Shown: piece after piece, positions 34,203-42,334 of the stretch
Numbering within the stretch: position 1 is the stretch's first letter
Layout of the letters: every line of letters begins with the position of its first letter
NCBI RefSeq assembly: GCF_022668875.1
Contig: NZ_JAKGCR010000016.1
Coordinates: forward strand, 22,398-86,397
Direction: 5' to 3'
Length of the DNA stretch: 64,000 nt
From: Domibacillus sp. PGB-M46
Lineage (GTDB): Bacteria > Bacillota > Bacilli > Bacillales > Domibacillaceae
Notes under the pieces: model-generated
The model's input: only the letters and a program-made list of their open reading frames with translations
Databases searched by the model: none
What the model was told of the DNA's origin: nothing
Position numbers and translations under genes: made by a program

Positions 34203-35803
34203 ATTTCAGTCCCCCTATCCTTTTTTGGCTTCATTGGAAATACAAGAGAAAAAGTTGTTCCTTCACCCGGCGCAGACTCAATATGAATGCGCCCGCTTCC
34301 TTTAGCGGTGATTTCGCTCACTAAATGCAGGCCAATTCCCCTTCCTGTATGCGCTTTCGTTGAAAATCCCTGTTTAAAGATGAATGGCTGATCTTCTTCC
34401 TTGATCCCCGATCCGTTGTCTTCAACTAAAAGCGAAACAATATCACTTGTTTGCTGAATACTTACATAAATTTCATTGTCTTCTTTAGGATCCTCAAACG
34501 AGTCAAAAGCATTTTCAATTAAATTACCAAGTATGAGTACAAAATCATGATGATCCATGTGGGGCGGAAACGTATACAGTGCGCTGTTTCGGTCAATGGT
34601 CACCTGAACCCCAAGCTCTTTTCCCCGGCTTACTTTGCTGAGCAGCAGCCCCGACACGCTGTCATCGCGGATGTTCTTTGTTAAAAAGCGGGTTAGCTCT
34701 TCCTGCTCCTCCGATACTTGAAACACATACTCCAGCGCTTTTTCCCGGTTCCCGAGCTGAATCAAGCCGGCAATCGTGTGAAGCTTGTTCATATGCTCAT
34801 GATTTTGCACACGCAGGGCACTCACAAAAGCCTTCACTCCGGTCAGCTCTTCCGCAAGCTTTGTGACCTGTGTTCGGTCCTGAAAGATGGCAATGGCCCC
34901 AACGGCAACGTTTTTTACCCGAATGGGAATCCGATTGGAGACAATGACTCTATCGCTTATATGCAGCTGCTTATTTAAAATGGGACGGTCCAGCATAAGA
35001 ATTTCCGGCAAGTAGGTGTCCGGAAGCACGTCCCTGATCTTGCGGCCGATCACTTCTCCACTGATACCCAGCATTTCTTTTGCTTTATGATTAAAGATCG
35101 TGATCTGTTCATCCCTGTCAATTGCGATGATTCCTTCATGCATCGCATTGAATGCTTCAGTTCTTTCTACAACGAGCTGCGCAATTTCATGCGGCTCAAG
35201 CTGAAACATCTGCCGCTTGATGTCCCTTGCCATCATATACGCTCCCCACAGGGCAATAAACAATGCGACACCAGTCGCAATGAATATCTCTTTTTTTACA
35301 GACAGCAGCATATCTACAATTTCTGGCAGTTTGTATCCTGCGATTACAACGCCAACTTGATTGTGTGATGTATCCATGATTGGCACAAAAGCCCGGATCA
35401 TCGTACCCGCTTCACCTTTTCCTCTTGATACATACGCATGCTCAGCAAAAGCGGGCCCTTCATCTTCCCCTTCCGATACTTTACCAATCTGGCTGTTGAT
35501 CGGATGAGTAAGCCTGATACGGTTCATGTTTAAAATAATGATATAATCCGCTCCATTAATCACCCGCAGTTCTTCCACTGCCTCCACCGCTTCTTTTGTG
35601 ACACTGCCCGACGAAGCGAGTTCGCCTGGTACACCAGGCAGTTCAGCGACTGTGCGCGCCGTTAAAATGGCCCGGTCCCGCAGCTCGCTCTCTCTCGTTT
35701 GAAGGTAATTGCCGGTTAGGGCAATGCCAAGTGCAAAAAAAGAGAAAAGGAGTATAAATATGATCAGCCCTGTTATTTTCCACTGAATTGGAATACGTAC
35801 CAT
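34199..35803 (-). CDS. dctS: C4-dicarboxylate sensor kinase DctS-like
   Basis: 534 residues with the DcuS/CitA layout: TM about 10-30, extracytoplasmic sensor domain about 35-170, TM about 173-192, PAS about 215-315, H-box RVQNHEHMNKLHTIAGLI (His about 334), then ATPase boxes NLIENAFDSF, DNGSGIKEED and GRGIGLHLV. Expressed with dctR and divergently from the binding-protein gene, with which it is expected to form the sensory unit, as DctB and DctS do in B. subtilis. Confidence 0.9.
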   Translation of the reverse strand: MVRIPIQWKITGLIIFILLFSFFALGIALTGNYLQTRESELRDRAILTARTVAELPGVPGELASSGSVTKEAVEAVEELRVINGADYIIILNMNRIRLTHPINSQIGKVSEGEDEGPAFAEHAYVSRGKGEAGTMIRAFVPIMDTSHNQVGVVIAGYKLPEIVDMLLSVKKEIFIATGVALFIALWGAYMMARDIKRQMFQLEPHEIAQLVVERTEAFNAMHEGIIAIDRDEQITIFNHKAKEMLGISGEVIGRKIRDVLPDTYLPEILMLDRPILNKQLHISDRVIVSNRIPIRVKNVAVGAIAIFQDRTQVTKLAEELTGVKAFVSALRVQNHEHMNKLHTIAGLIQLGNREKALEYVFQVSEEQEELTRFLTKNIRDDSVSGLLLSKVSRGKELGVQVTIDRNSALYTFPPHMDHHDFVLILGNLIENAFDSFEDPKEDNEIYVSIQQTSDIVSLLVEDNGSGIKEEDQPFIFKQGFSTKAHTGRGIGLHLVSEITAKGSGRIHIESAPGEGTTFSLVFPMKPKKDRGTEM

Positions 35804-35924
35804 TCATAACGCCGCCATTCTAAAAGATTCTCGTGTATATGTATTTTACCATGTTAAAGAAAACAAGCCGGACGGTCAAAACGTGATATGATAAGAAAAA
35901 AGATGTTTAAAACAGGTGGTGCCT

Positions 35925-36980
35925 ATGGCCAAATACATCAGCTTCTGCCTTTTTACTCTCCTTATACTGACCGGCTACTATTTTTACCAGTATAATGAAG
36001 CCGCCAAAACACAATTGCTTTCATATGATGATGAACAGGAAAAGCTTGGGACAAGCATTACGATTCGCTTTTCGCATGTAGTAGCGGAAAACACACCAAA
36101 AGGATTGACAGTTCGGAAATTTGCCGATCTGGTAGAAGAAAAAACAAAAGGCCAGGTGAAAGTTGAAATTTATCCGAACGGCATTCTTTATTCGGATGAT
36201 AATGAATATGAAGCGCTGCAAAACGGAAAAGTAGAAATGATAGCGGCTTCATTCCCGAAGCTGATTGATACCGTTCCCCAATGGAAGGTACTCGACCTTC
36301 CGTTTATTTTCAAGCGTGAAAGCCAAGCGGCAGCGGTATTTACCGGACAAACGGGCAAAGAACTTCTTTCGATGATCCAGGATCCGCAGGTGAAGGGGCT
36401 TGGCTTTTGGGTGAACGGATTTAAGCAGATGACCAGCAGCCAAAATGCGCTGCTTGAGCCGGATGATTTTCGAGGCCAGACATTTCGTGTGATGCCAGGC
36501 CCAATTATCGCAGAACAGTTTCGTCTTTTGAAGGCGGATACTGCCGTTATGCCGTTCAACGATGTGTATCAGGCACTTGAATCCGGACAAATTGACGGGC
36601 AGGAAAACACGATTTCCAATATTTATTCTAAACGGCTTTACAAAGTACAAAAGCATTTGACGATCAGCAACCATGGCTATCTTGGTTACGCAGTCATGAT
36701 TAATCTGGAATTCTGGGACGAGCTTCCAAAAGAAATTCAGGAAAAGATCACGGAAGCCATGAACGAAACGACCGAGTGGAATATGAAAAAAGCAGGCCAG
36801 ATGAATGCGGAGCAGTTCAAAGAAATTAAGCGGACTTCTCCGATTACTATTCATTCTTTGACAGCCGAACAGCAGAAAAAGTGGCTTCGTCTTTTCAACC
36901 CTTTGTATCAACAGGTTGAAACCGAAGTCGGCTCTGACTTAATCAAACGAATTCAATTTCCTCCTGATGAAGAACGCTGA
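35925..36980 (+). CDS. dctB: C4-dicarboxylate-binding protein DctB-like (TRAP DctP family)
   Basis: A 351-residue TRAP-type solute-binding protein anchored by an N-terminal helix (SFCLFTLLILTGYYFYQY). The ligand-binding signatures are present: IRFSHVVAENTPKG, FWVNGFKQMTSS, TFRVMPGPIIAEQFRLL with the conserved Arg, and VYQALESGQIDGQENTISN. No TRAP membrane subunits are near, so it is a sensor partner rather than a transporter subunit. ATG 35925 follows AGGTGG; an in-frame GTG at 35916 is less likely. Confidence 0.85.
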   Translation: MAKYISFCLFTLLILTGYYFYQYNEAAKTQLLSYDDEQEKLGTSITIRFSHVVAENTPKGLTVRKFADLVEEKTKGQVKVEIYPNGILYSDDNEYEALQNGKVEMIAASFPKLIDTVPQWKVLDLPFIFKRESQAAAVFTGQTGKELLSMIQDPQVKGLGFWVNGFKQMTSSQNALLEPDDFRGQTFRVMPGPIIAEQFRLLKADTAVMPFNDVYQALESGQIDGQENTISNIYSKRLYKVQKHLTISNHGYLGYAVMINLEFWDELPKEIQEKITEAMNETTEWNMKKAGQMNAEQFKEIKRTSPITIHSLTAEQQKKWLRLFNPLYQQVETEVGSDLIKRIQFPPDEER

Positions 36981-36997
36981 ATAAGCGTTCTTTTTTT
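36970..36997 (+). terminator. Terminator after dctB
   Basis: 9-bp stem AAGAACGCT / AGCGTTCTT with T7, overlapping the dctB stop codon. Confidence 0.85.
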
Positions 36998-37040
36998 GAC
37001 CAAAAAGACCAAAAAAACCATTAAAACCAAAAATATTTAT
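36997..37040 (+). promoter_or_regulatory. Direct repeats upstream of dctP
   Basis: GACCAAAAAGACCAAAAAAACC and AAACCAAAAA give three to four copies of ACCAAAA at about 10-11 nt spacing, one helical turn, upstream of the dctP promoter. This is a good candidate DctR binding array. Confidence 0.5.
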
Positions 37041-37112
37041 TCCTGTTGGAGTCTGATATGATTTTATCAAGGAAATGAAAACGCTATCAAATTCATTAAA
37101 GGAGGTTTTCAT

Positions 37113-38378
37113 ATGAAGAAAGCGTTAAATAACTTAACGGTTCGTGTTATCATCGGTATTCTTTTAGGGATCGCGGTAGGCTTGGCTTTTCCTGCTTTCG
37201 GGGAGCAGTTGAAAGTACTGGCGGACATTTTTATTAAAATGATTAAAATGGTCATCGCACCGATTATCTTCCTCACAGTTGTCATTGGAATCGGCAGCAT
37301 GGGTGATTTAAAGAAAGTCGGCCGGATCGGCGGAAAAGCCCTTTTGTATTTTGAAATCGTAACCACTTTCGCTTTAGCAATCGGTATCCTAGTCGTCAAC
37401 CTTCTTCAGCCGGGTTCAGGTTTTAATACTGGTTCTGTAGATGGCGGTGATATTTCTGAATATACAAAAGGAGCAGAAGAATCCAGTCACAGCTTTATGG
37501 ATTTTGTTCTTGGAATCGTACCTGACAACGCAATGGCTGCTCTTGCAGGCGGCGAATTACTGCCAATCTTATTCTTTGCAATCTTCTTCGGCCTTTCACT
37601 CGCCGCTCTTGGAGAGCGCGGCAAACCGGTTGTAGACTTGTTTGAACGCTTAACAGATATTTTCTTTGGAATCGTCAACATGATTATGAAGGTTTCTCCG
37701 ATCGCTGCATTCGGAGCGATGGCTTACACAATTGGAAAATTTGGGCTTGGGTCTCTCGTGTCACTTGGCCAGCTAATGCTGGGTGTGTACATTACATGTG
37801 CTCTTTTCGTTATCGTCATCTTAGGCGGTATTGCCAAATTCTACGGATTCAACATTTTTAAATTTATCGCGTATATTAAAGAGGAAATTTTACTTGTTCT
37901 TGGAACATCTTCTTCTGAATCTGCCCTGCCAAAGCTAATGAAAAAGCTTGAAGACTACGGCTGTTCAAAGCCGGTTGTCGGGCTGGTTGTGCCAACTGGC
38001 TACTCGTTTAACCTGGATGGCACTTCAATCTACCTTTCTATGGCCGCGATCTTTATCGCCCAGGCTTACGGAGTAGATTTAACGATTTGGCAGGAGCTGA
38101 CACTGCTTGGCGTATTGATGCTGACTTCTAAAGGCGCAGCCGGCGTAACAGGCTCTGGATTTATTACACTAGCCGCTACACTGGCAGCTTTCCCAATGAT
38201 TCCGGTGGAAGGCATCGCCCTTCTTCTTGGTGTAGACCGCTTTATGTCTGAAGCACGCGCTATTACAAATTTAATCGGAAATGGCGTAGCAACGGTTGTA
38301 GTATCTAAGATGGAAAATGAATTTCATCCGCCGGCTGACCTTACTATAACACCGCCGCCAAATAAAATGATCAATTAA
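37113..38378 (+). CDS. dctP: C4-dicarboxylate:cation symporter DctP (DAACS family)
   Basis: A 421-residue DctA/GltP-type symporter with eight helices and two hairpins. It has the family motifs [18 protein letters not shown] (HP1), [14 protein letters not shown] (TM7) and [18 protein letters not shown] (HP2). It imports succinate, fumarate and malate with protons or sodium. RBS AAAGGAGG. Gene order with dctB, dctS and dctR supports the dctP name; its upstream repeats suggest DctR activation. Confidence 0.92.
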   Translation: MKKALNNLTVRVIIGILLGIAVGLAFPAFGEQLKVLADIFIKMIKMVIAPIIFLTVVIGIGSMGDLKKVGRIGGKALLYFEIVTTFALAIGILVVNLLQPGSGFNTGSVDGGDISEYTKGAEESSHSFMDFVLGIVPDNAMAALAGGELLPILFFAIFFGLSLAALGERGKPVVDLFERLTDIFFGIVNMIMKVSPIAAFGAMAYTIGKFGLGSLVSLGQLMLGVYITCALFVIVILGGIAKFYGFNIFKFIAYIKEEILLVLGTSSSESALPKLMKKLEDYGCSKPVVGLVVPTGYSFNLDGTSIYLSMAAIFIAQAYGVDLTIWQELTLLGVLMLTSKGAAGVTGSGFITLAATLAAFPMIPVEGIALLLGVDRFMSEARAITNLIGNGVATVVVSKMENEFHPPADLTITPPPNKMIN

Positions 38379-38412
38379 AAAAGCGGGGCCCTCTGGCTCC
38401 ACTTTTTATTTT
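38378..38412. terminator. Bidirectional terminator
   Basis: Imperfect stem AAAAAG-GG-GCC / GGC-CC-CTTTTT between dctP and the convergent acetyltransferase. Confidence 0.7.
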
Positions 38413-38939
38413 TTATATTCCAACAGCCAGCAATTACGGTGTTTTCCTTCGTGCCATTCCCGCTCTGGCAGCAGCTTCACTTTCCGGAACCCGCATTTTT
38501 CATAGCAGCGGATCGCCCGCACATTCCACTCCTGCGGATCCATCACCACTTTTTGTGCCTGTTTCGTACGGATCAAATGCTCTACTAGTGCTTTAACAAG
38601 TACTTTGCCAACACCCTTGTTCCAATAATGTACTTCTCCAATCATCTGGTCTGTTCCATAAACCACTTCATCTGCTTCATAGCCATATAACGCTCTTTCT
38701 TCTTCTCCAAGTGGATAATATTGAATGTAACCGATCTCATTTTGATCAAATTCAATGATACCGCGAACCAGTCCCTCTTCGTCTGTGTAAAATTCTTTCC
38801 GGACTTTTTCCGCATCAAACGGGTTGTCTCTGCCTTCGTAAAATTCCAGTACGACCAGATCCGATAACCATTTAACAAGCCGGCCTTCATCTCTGTCTTC
38901 CAGCTCTCGGACAGACAGCTTTCCTTTTCGAAACAGCAT
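38406..38939 (-). CDS. GNAT family N-acetyltransferase (AAC(6')-like)
   Basis: 177 residues of GNAT fold. LSVRELEDRDEGRLVKWLSD is the N-terminal strand-helix, GIIEFDQNEIGYIQYYP the central strands, MIGEVHYWNKGVGKVLVKAL the acetyl-CoA-binding motif A and NVRAIRCYEKCGFRKV motif B. The pattern is closest to the AAC(6')-Ib/RimJ-like group, whose members acetylate aminoglycosides or other amines. Resistance cannot be concluded from this. Single gene. Confidence 0.82.
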   Translation of the reverse strand: MLFRKGKLSVRELEDRDEGRLVKWLSDLVVLEFYEGRDNPFDAEKVRKEFYTDEEGLVRGIIEFDQNEIGYIQYYPLGEEERALYGYEADEVVYGTDQMIGEVHYWNKGVGKVLVKALVEHLIRTKQAQKVVMDPQEWNVRAIRCYEKCGFRKVKLLPEREWHEGKHRNCWLLEYKK

Positions 38940-39159
38940 ATTCTCACCCTCCCGCTTTCATGGATTATGTTCAAAATACCGGCAATTGGCCGAAATGTAA
39001 ATCGGTTAATAGACCGAATTTGGAGGAATACCCTCGATTACTGGCGAAATACACGATTTATAGTATTCCGCCCTATTTCCACTCGTATCTTATACAGAAG
39101 ATTTACTCTGAAAAGAGGAACCTGGAGATGATTTTTTTCGAAGACTTTTCTTTAAAGCC

Positions 39160-40143
39160 ATGCGCATGGGCAGCTGGACACCTTTTTTCGCCAGCATGTC
39201 CCCTGTGCTGTTCAGCAGCTTTTTTATGTATTATATAGAACCTGAAACGTTCACTTCCCCTTTTGACGGACTATGGTGGACGATGACAACCGTTACGGCA
39301 GTCGGCTGCGGTGACTTATTGCCAGTATCTGTTTCTGGTAAGGTTTTTGCCATGCTGCTGTACGTATTCGGCATTGGCCTCATGACCGTATTGATCGGAA
39401 AAGCCATTGACACACTTAGTGCGCAAAAACGATTGAAGGAGGAAGGACGATTGACGATTACACGTGAACAGCACATTATATTGATTAATTGGACGAACCG
39501 GGCACGGATTACTTTACTAGAACTGCTCGACACCTTTCCCGACATCTGCATCGTTATTATAGATGAAACAGAAGCGAAAACGTCTTTCCTCCATGAACGT
39601 GTCGATTTTGTTAAAGGGGCTCCAGCTTCTGAGCAAACGCTGCGGCAGGCAAACTTTTTAAAAGCTAAATCTATTATGATTTTTTCACCGGATCATGCGC
39701 CGAATGCCTCGACGGCAGACGGCCTGACTCTATTGACCGCTTCAAGTATTGAAGCTGCTGCTCAAAGACAGGAGCAAAATGTGTACATGATTTGCGAAGT
39801 GGCGAATTCAGCTAACCTGCCCGCTTTTTCACATGCGAATGTAGAAGAGTTTATTACGCCAAATAATACAGCAGCTCATTTAGCTGTACGTTTCATTTCG
39901 TTTAACGGATCCAGTGAGATTATCCGTCCGTTAACATGCAGTGATGGATACAATCTTTACCGGATTGAAAATACATTTGGCTGGCAGACGTATCGTGAAG
40001 CTAAGCAGGCGTTAGGTGAAAAAGGGATTCTTCTTGTCGCCAGCCGCCGTGACCTCTCTATTATGGAAAAACTGGGCGAGTATATTTCTCAACATGCTCC
40101 ATTATTTATCATCTGCAATGAACAAGCGTATCACAGGCTTTAA
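39160..40143 (+). CDS. Potassium channel-like protein with RCK domain; atypical filter and probable 5' frameshift
   Basis: 327 residues in frame: TM1 (about 10-27), pore helix and filter (WWTMTTVTAVGCGDLLP, about 40-56), TM2 (about 60-80) and a cytosolic RCK/TrkA_N domain (from about 105: HIILINWTNRARITLLELL). The canonical filter TVGYG reads AVGCG. No RBS precedes ATG 39160. AGAGGAA is instead placed for ATG 39128, but that ATG is in another frame; one more T in the run of seven at 39132-39138 would join them as MIFFRRLFFKAMRMGSW, a natural start. So the gene is either frameshifted or relies on slippage. Confidence 0.75.
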   Translation: MRMGSWTPFFASMSPVLFSSFFMYYIEPETFTSPFDGLWWTMTTVTAVGCGDLLPVSVSGKVFAMLLYVFGIGLMTVLIGKAIDTLSAQKRLKEEGRLTITREQHIILINWTNRARITLLELLDTFPDICIVIIDETEAKTSFLHERVDFVKGAPASEQTLRQANFLKAKSIMIFSPDHAPNASTADGLTLLTASSIEAAAQRQEQNVYMICEVANSANLPAFSHANVEEFITPNNTAAHLAVRFISFNGSSEIIRPLTCSDGYNLYRIENTFGWQTYREAKQALGEKGILLVASRRDLSIMEKLGEYISQHAPLFIICNEQAYHRL

Positions 40144-40257
40144 GAAAAATATTTTCCCTGAACGAGTTTTCTTCTTCCCTCCTTCCCTATAGGCCTGTTT
40201 CGTTTATAATAGAAATAGATGGGAATATGAAGGAAAATAGCGAGGAGATAACAACAA

Positions 40258-41877
40258 ATGAAGCAAAACAATATTTGTTTTGATACATTAAAAAAGGAAT
40301 GTGCAGCGAGGGGACTTGATCCAAAAAGCATTCCTTCTTTTAAACATATATTAGATGCAGAGGCATTAGCGGCAAGACAGCGCCAACACGCTGAATTCAT
40401 TCATGCGGTTACGTACTTTTTTGATAAATTTATTGCTTCGCTGCCTGGCATTCCTATTCTTGCAACAGCAACGGATAAGCATGGCTACATTCTTCATATG
40501 ATTGGGGACAGCAGCATTAAAGAAATGGTTATGAAGCTGGGAATTCAAAACGGAGTTCAAATGACAAATGAGTACAATGGTATTAATTCTGTCAGCCTGG
40601 CGCTGGATTACCAGCAGCCAGTCGGTATAGTCGGCTCGCAGCATTATCATCATTATCTGCATAATGCTGCGTGCTACAGCATCCCTATTTGGAACAGAAC
40701 TCAAAATGAAGAAATCGGCACACTTTCATTTATGACGGCTGTTGATTTTGCCCACCCTCTCTTTCTATCATTGCTTATGACAATGAAGGAATCCATCGAG
40801 CGTGAACTTCAGTTAATGAAGCAAAATGAGAATCTGCGCCTCCTGAATGAGCTTATTATGGAGACTACTACGAGCGGCTTGATTGTCTCTGACAAGGAAG
40901 GCAATATTATTAACGTTAACAAGGCGGCAGAACGGATGGTGAAGCAGGATAAACAGTCACTGCTCTCCGAGACGGCTGCGGACTGCCCATTCGTTGGCGA
41001 TTATCTTGAGCAGGCGCTGTCAAACGGACTTTCTTCTACAGACATTGAAAGAACATTTAAAAGCACATCAGGCCGTGAAACAACGTACTTGCTGGATGCG
41101 CTGCCGATTTTCGATCAAACAGATACACTGGCCGGTGCCTTCGCGCAGCTCCGTGACATTACCCAGCGAAAAGAAACAGAACAGATGCTGCTTAACACTG
41201 AAAAACTCGCTGCTGTCGGTCAAATGGCTGCCAGTGCTGCCCATGAAATCCGTAATCCTTTAACAACAATTCGGGGCTTTATTCAGCTGCTGAGGCCATC
41301 GTTTTTCGACCAGGAGCATTTCAATCTCGTTTTGGAGGAAATTGACCGAATTAACTTGATTATTAGCGAGTTTCTTATTCTATCAAAGCCGCAGGCCACT
41401 TGTTTCGGCGAACAAAACTTAATACAGATTCTTCATGATACGATTGCCCTATCACAGCCGCAGGCGAGCATGAGCAATGTGCAGATTGAAAAATGCTTTG
41501 ATGATCCCTCTCCTGTTTTTATATATGGAGATGGAAACCAGCTGAAGCAAGTGTTTATTAACTTGTTTAAAAATAGCATGGACGCCATGCCGGGCGGAGG
41601 AACCCTTTCGGTTGACGTTCATATGAACGTACAGGGAGAAGCTGTAGCAGTGGTGTCTGATAAAGGCGTCGGCATGACGAATGAACAGCTCGGACAACTG
41701 GGTACTCCTTTTTACACAACAAAAAAAGACGGAACAGGGCTTGGCCTTATGGTTACACAGCGTATTTTAAAACAGCACGGCGGCTCCATTGACATACAAA
41801 GCACAAAAGGAAAAGGAACAACGATTACGCTTCGTTTTCCAGTCAAAAAAGAAGAAACACTCAAGCAAAACGAATAA
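40258..41877 (+). CDS. Orphan sensor histidine kinase, sporulation-kinase type
   Basis: 539 residues without membrane segments: an N-terminal GAF-like domain of the AcoR type (about 40-195), a PAS domain (about 205-315), HisKA with H-box ASAAHEIRNPLTTIRGF (His329) and the ATPase boxes NLFKNSMDAM, DKGVGMT, GTGLGLMVTQRI. The phospho-acceptor region matches KinA-KinE kinases that feed Spo0F. No response regulator is adjacent, which fits a phosphorelay kinase. A start at ATG 40258 after GAGGAGAT. Confidence 0.85.
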   Translation: MKQNNICFDTLKKECAARGLDPKSIPSFKHILDAEALAARQRQHAEFIHAVTYFFDKFIASLPGIPILATATDKHGYILHMIGDSSIKEMVMKLGIQNGVQMTNEYNGINSVSLALDYQQPVGIVGSQHYHHYLHNAACYSIPIWNRTQNEEIGTLSFMTAVDFAHPLFLSLLMTMKESIERELQLMKQNENLRLLNELIMETTTSGLIVSDKEGNIINVNKAAERMVKQDKQSLLSETAADCPFVGDYLEQALSNGLSSTDIERTFKSTSGRETTYLLDALPIFDQTDTLAGAFAQLRDITQRKETEQMLLNTEKLAAVGQMAASAAHEIRNPLTTIRGFIQLLRPSFFDQEHFNLVLEEIDRINLIISEFLILSKPQATCFGEQNLIQILHDTIALSQPQASMSNVQIEKCFDDPSPVFIYGDGNQLKQVFINLFKNSMDAMPGGGTLSVDVHMNVQGEAVAVVSDKGVGMTNEQLGQLGTPFYTTKKDGTGLGLMVTQRILKQHGGSIDIQSTKGKGTTITLRFPVKKEETLKQNE

Positions 41878-41885
41878 TGAATGAC

Positions 41886-41917
41886 AAAAGGCCTGCAGGA
41901 CAGGTCTTTTATTTTTT
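41886..41917. terminator. Terminator between the orphan kinase and comA remnant
   Basis: Stem AAAAGGCCTG / CAGGTCTTTT with T's on the plus strand; A-run on the left also allows use from the minus strand. Confidence 0.75.
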
Positions 41918-41955
41918 CAAAAGAAAAACACGCTTCCATCAAGAAAGCGCGCAAA

Positions 41956-42334
41956 TTAAAGACTAATAAGATTGTGTCGAACCGCTTCAGTAACAGCTTG
42001 AGACGCTGTTTGTGCCTGCATTTTGTTTAATAGCTTGGACAACCAGTACTCACTCGTCCGGCTGCTTGTAAAAAATTGTTCTGCCAGCTCCTCGTTTTTC
42101 TTTCCGCCTGCCAGAGCCGTTAGCAGTTGAAGCTCTTGTTCTGTTAGTGTATAAGAGCTATCCTGCTTTTGATTTGACCGGCTGCTGCTTTGTTTTAATG
42201 ACAGCTTCGCTCATCTCAATAGCTGTTTGATGATCGCATACATATATGACTTAAAAACCCGAATACGCTTCAATCATGCTTTTTGGTTCCAGCCCGACCA
42301 TTTGATGGTCATCCAGCAGCAGCATTCGTGTCAT
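41956..42334 (-). pseudogene. comA: comA-like response regulator, degraded
   Basis: ATG 42334 overlaps the comP-like stop in ATGA, as in an intact comP-comA pair. The frame begins MTRMLLLDDHQMVGLEPKSM, a normal NarL/ComA receiver start, but hits a stop after 27 codons. A further piece in the same frame (VIYVCDHQTAIEMSEAVIKT) stops again. A third piece in another frame (YTLTEQELQLLTALAGGKKN ... AVTEAVRHNLISL) is a LuxR-type helix-turn-helix with altered recognition helix. About 380 nt remain of an expected 640, and the phosphorylation site is gone. Confidence 0.85.
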
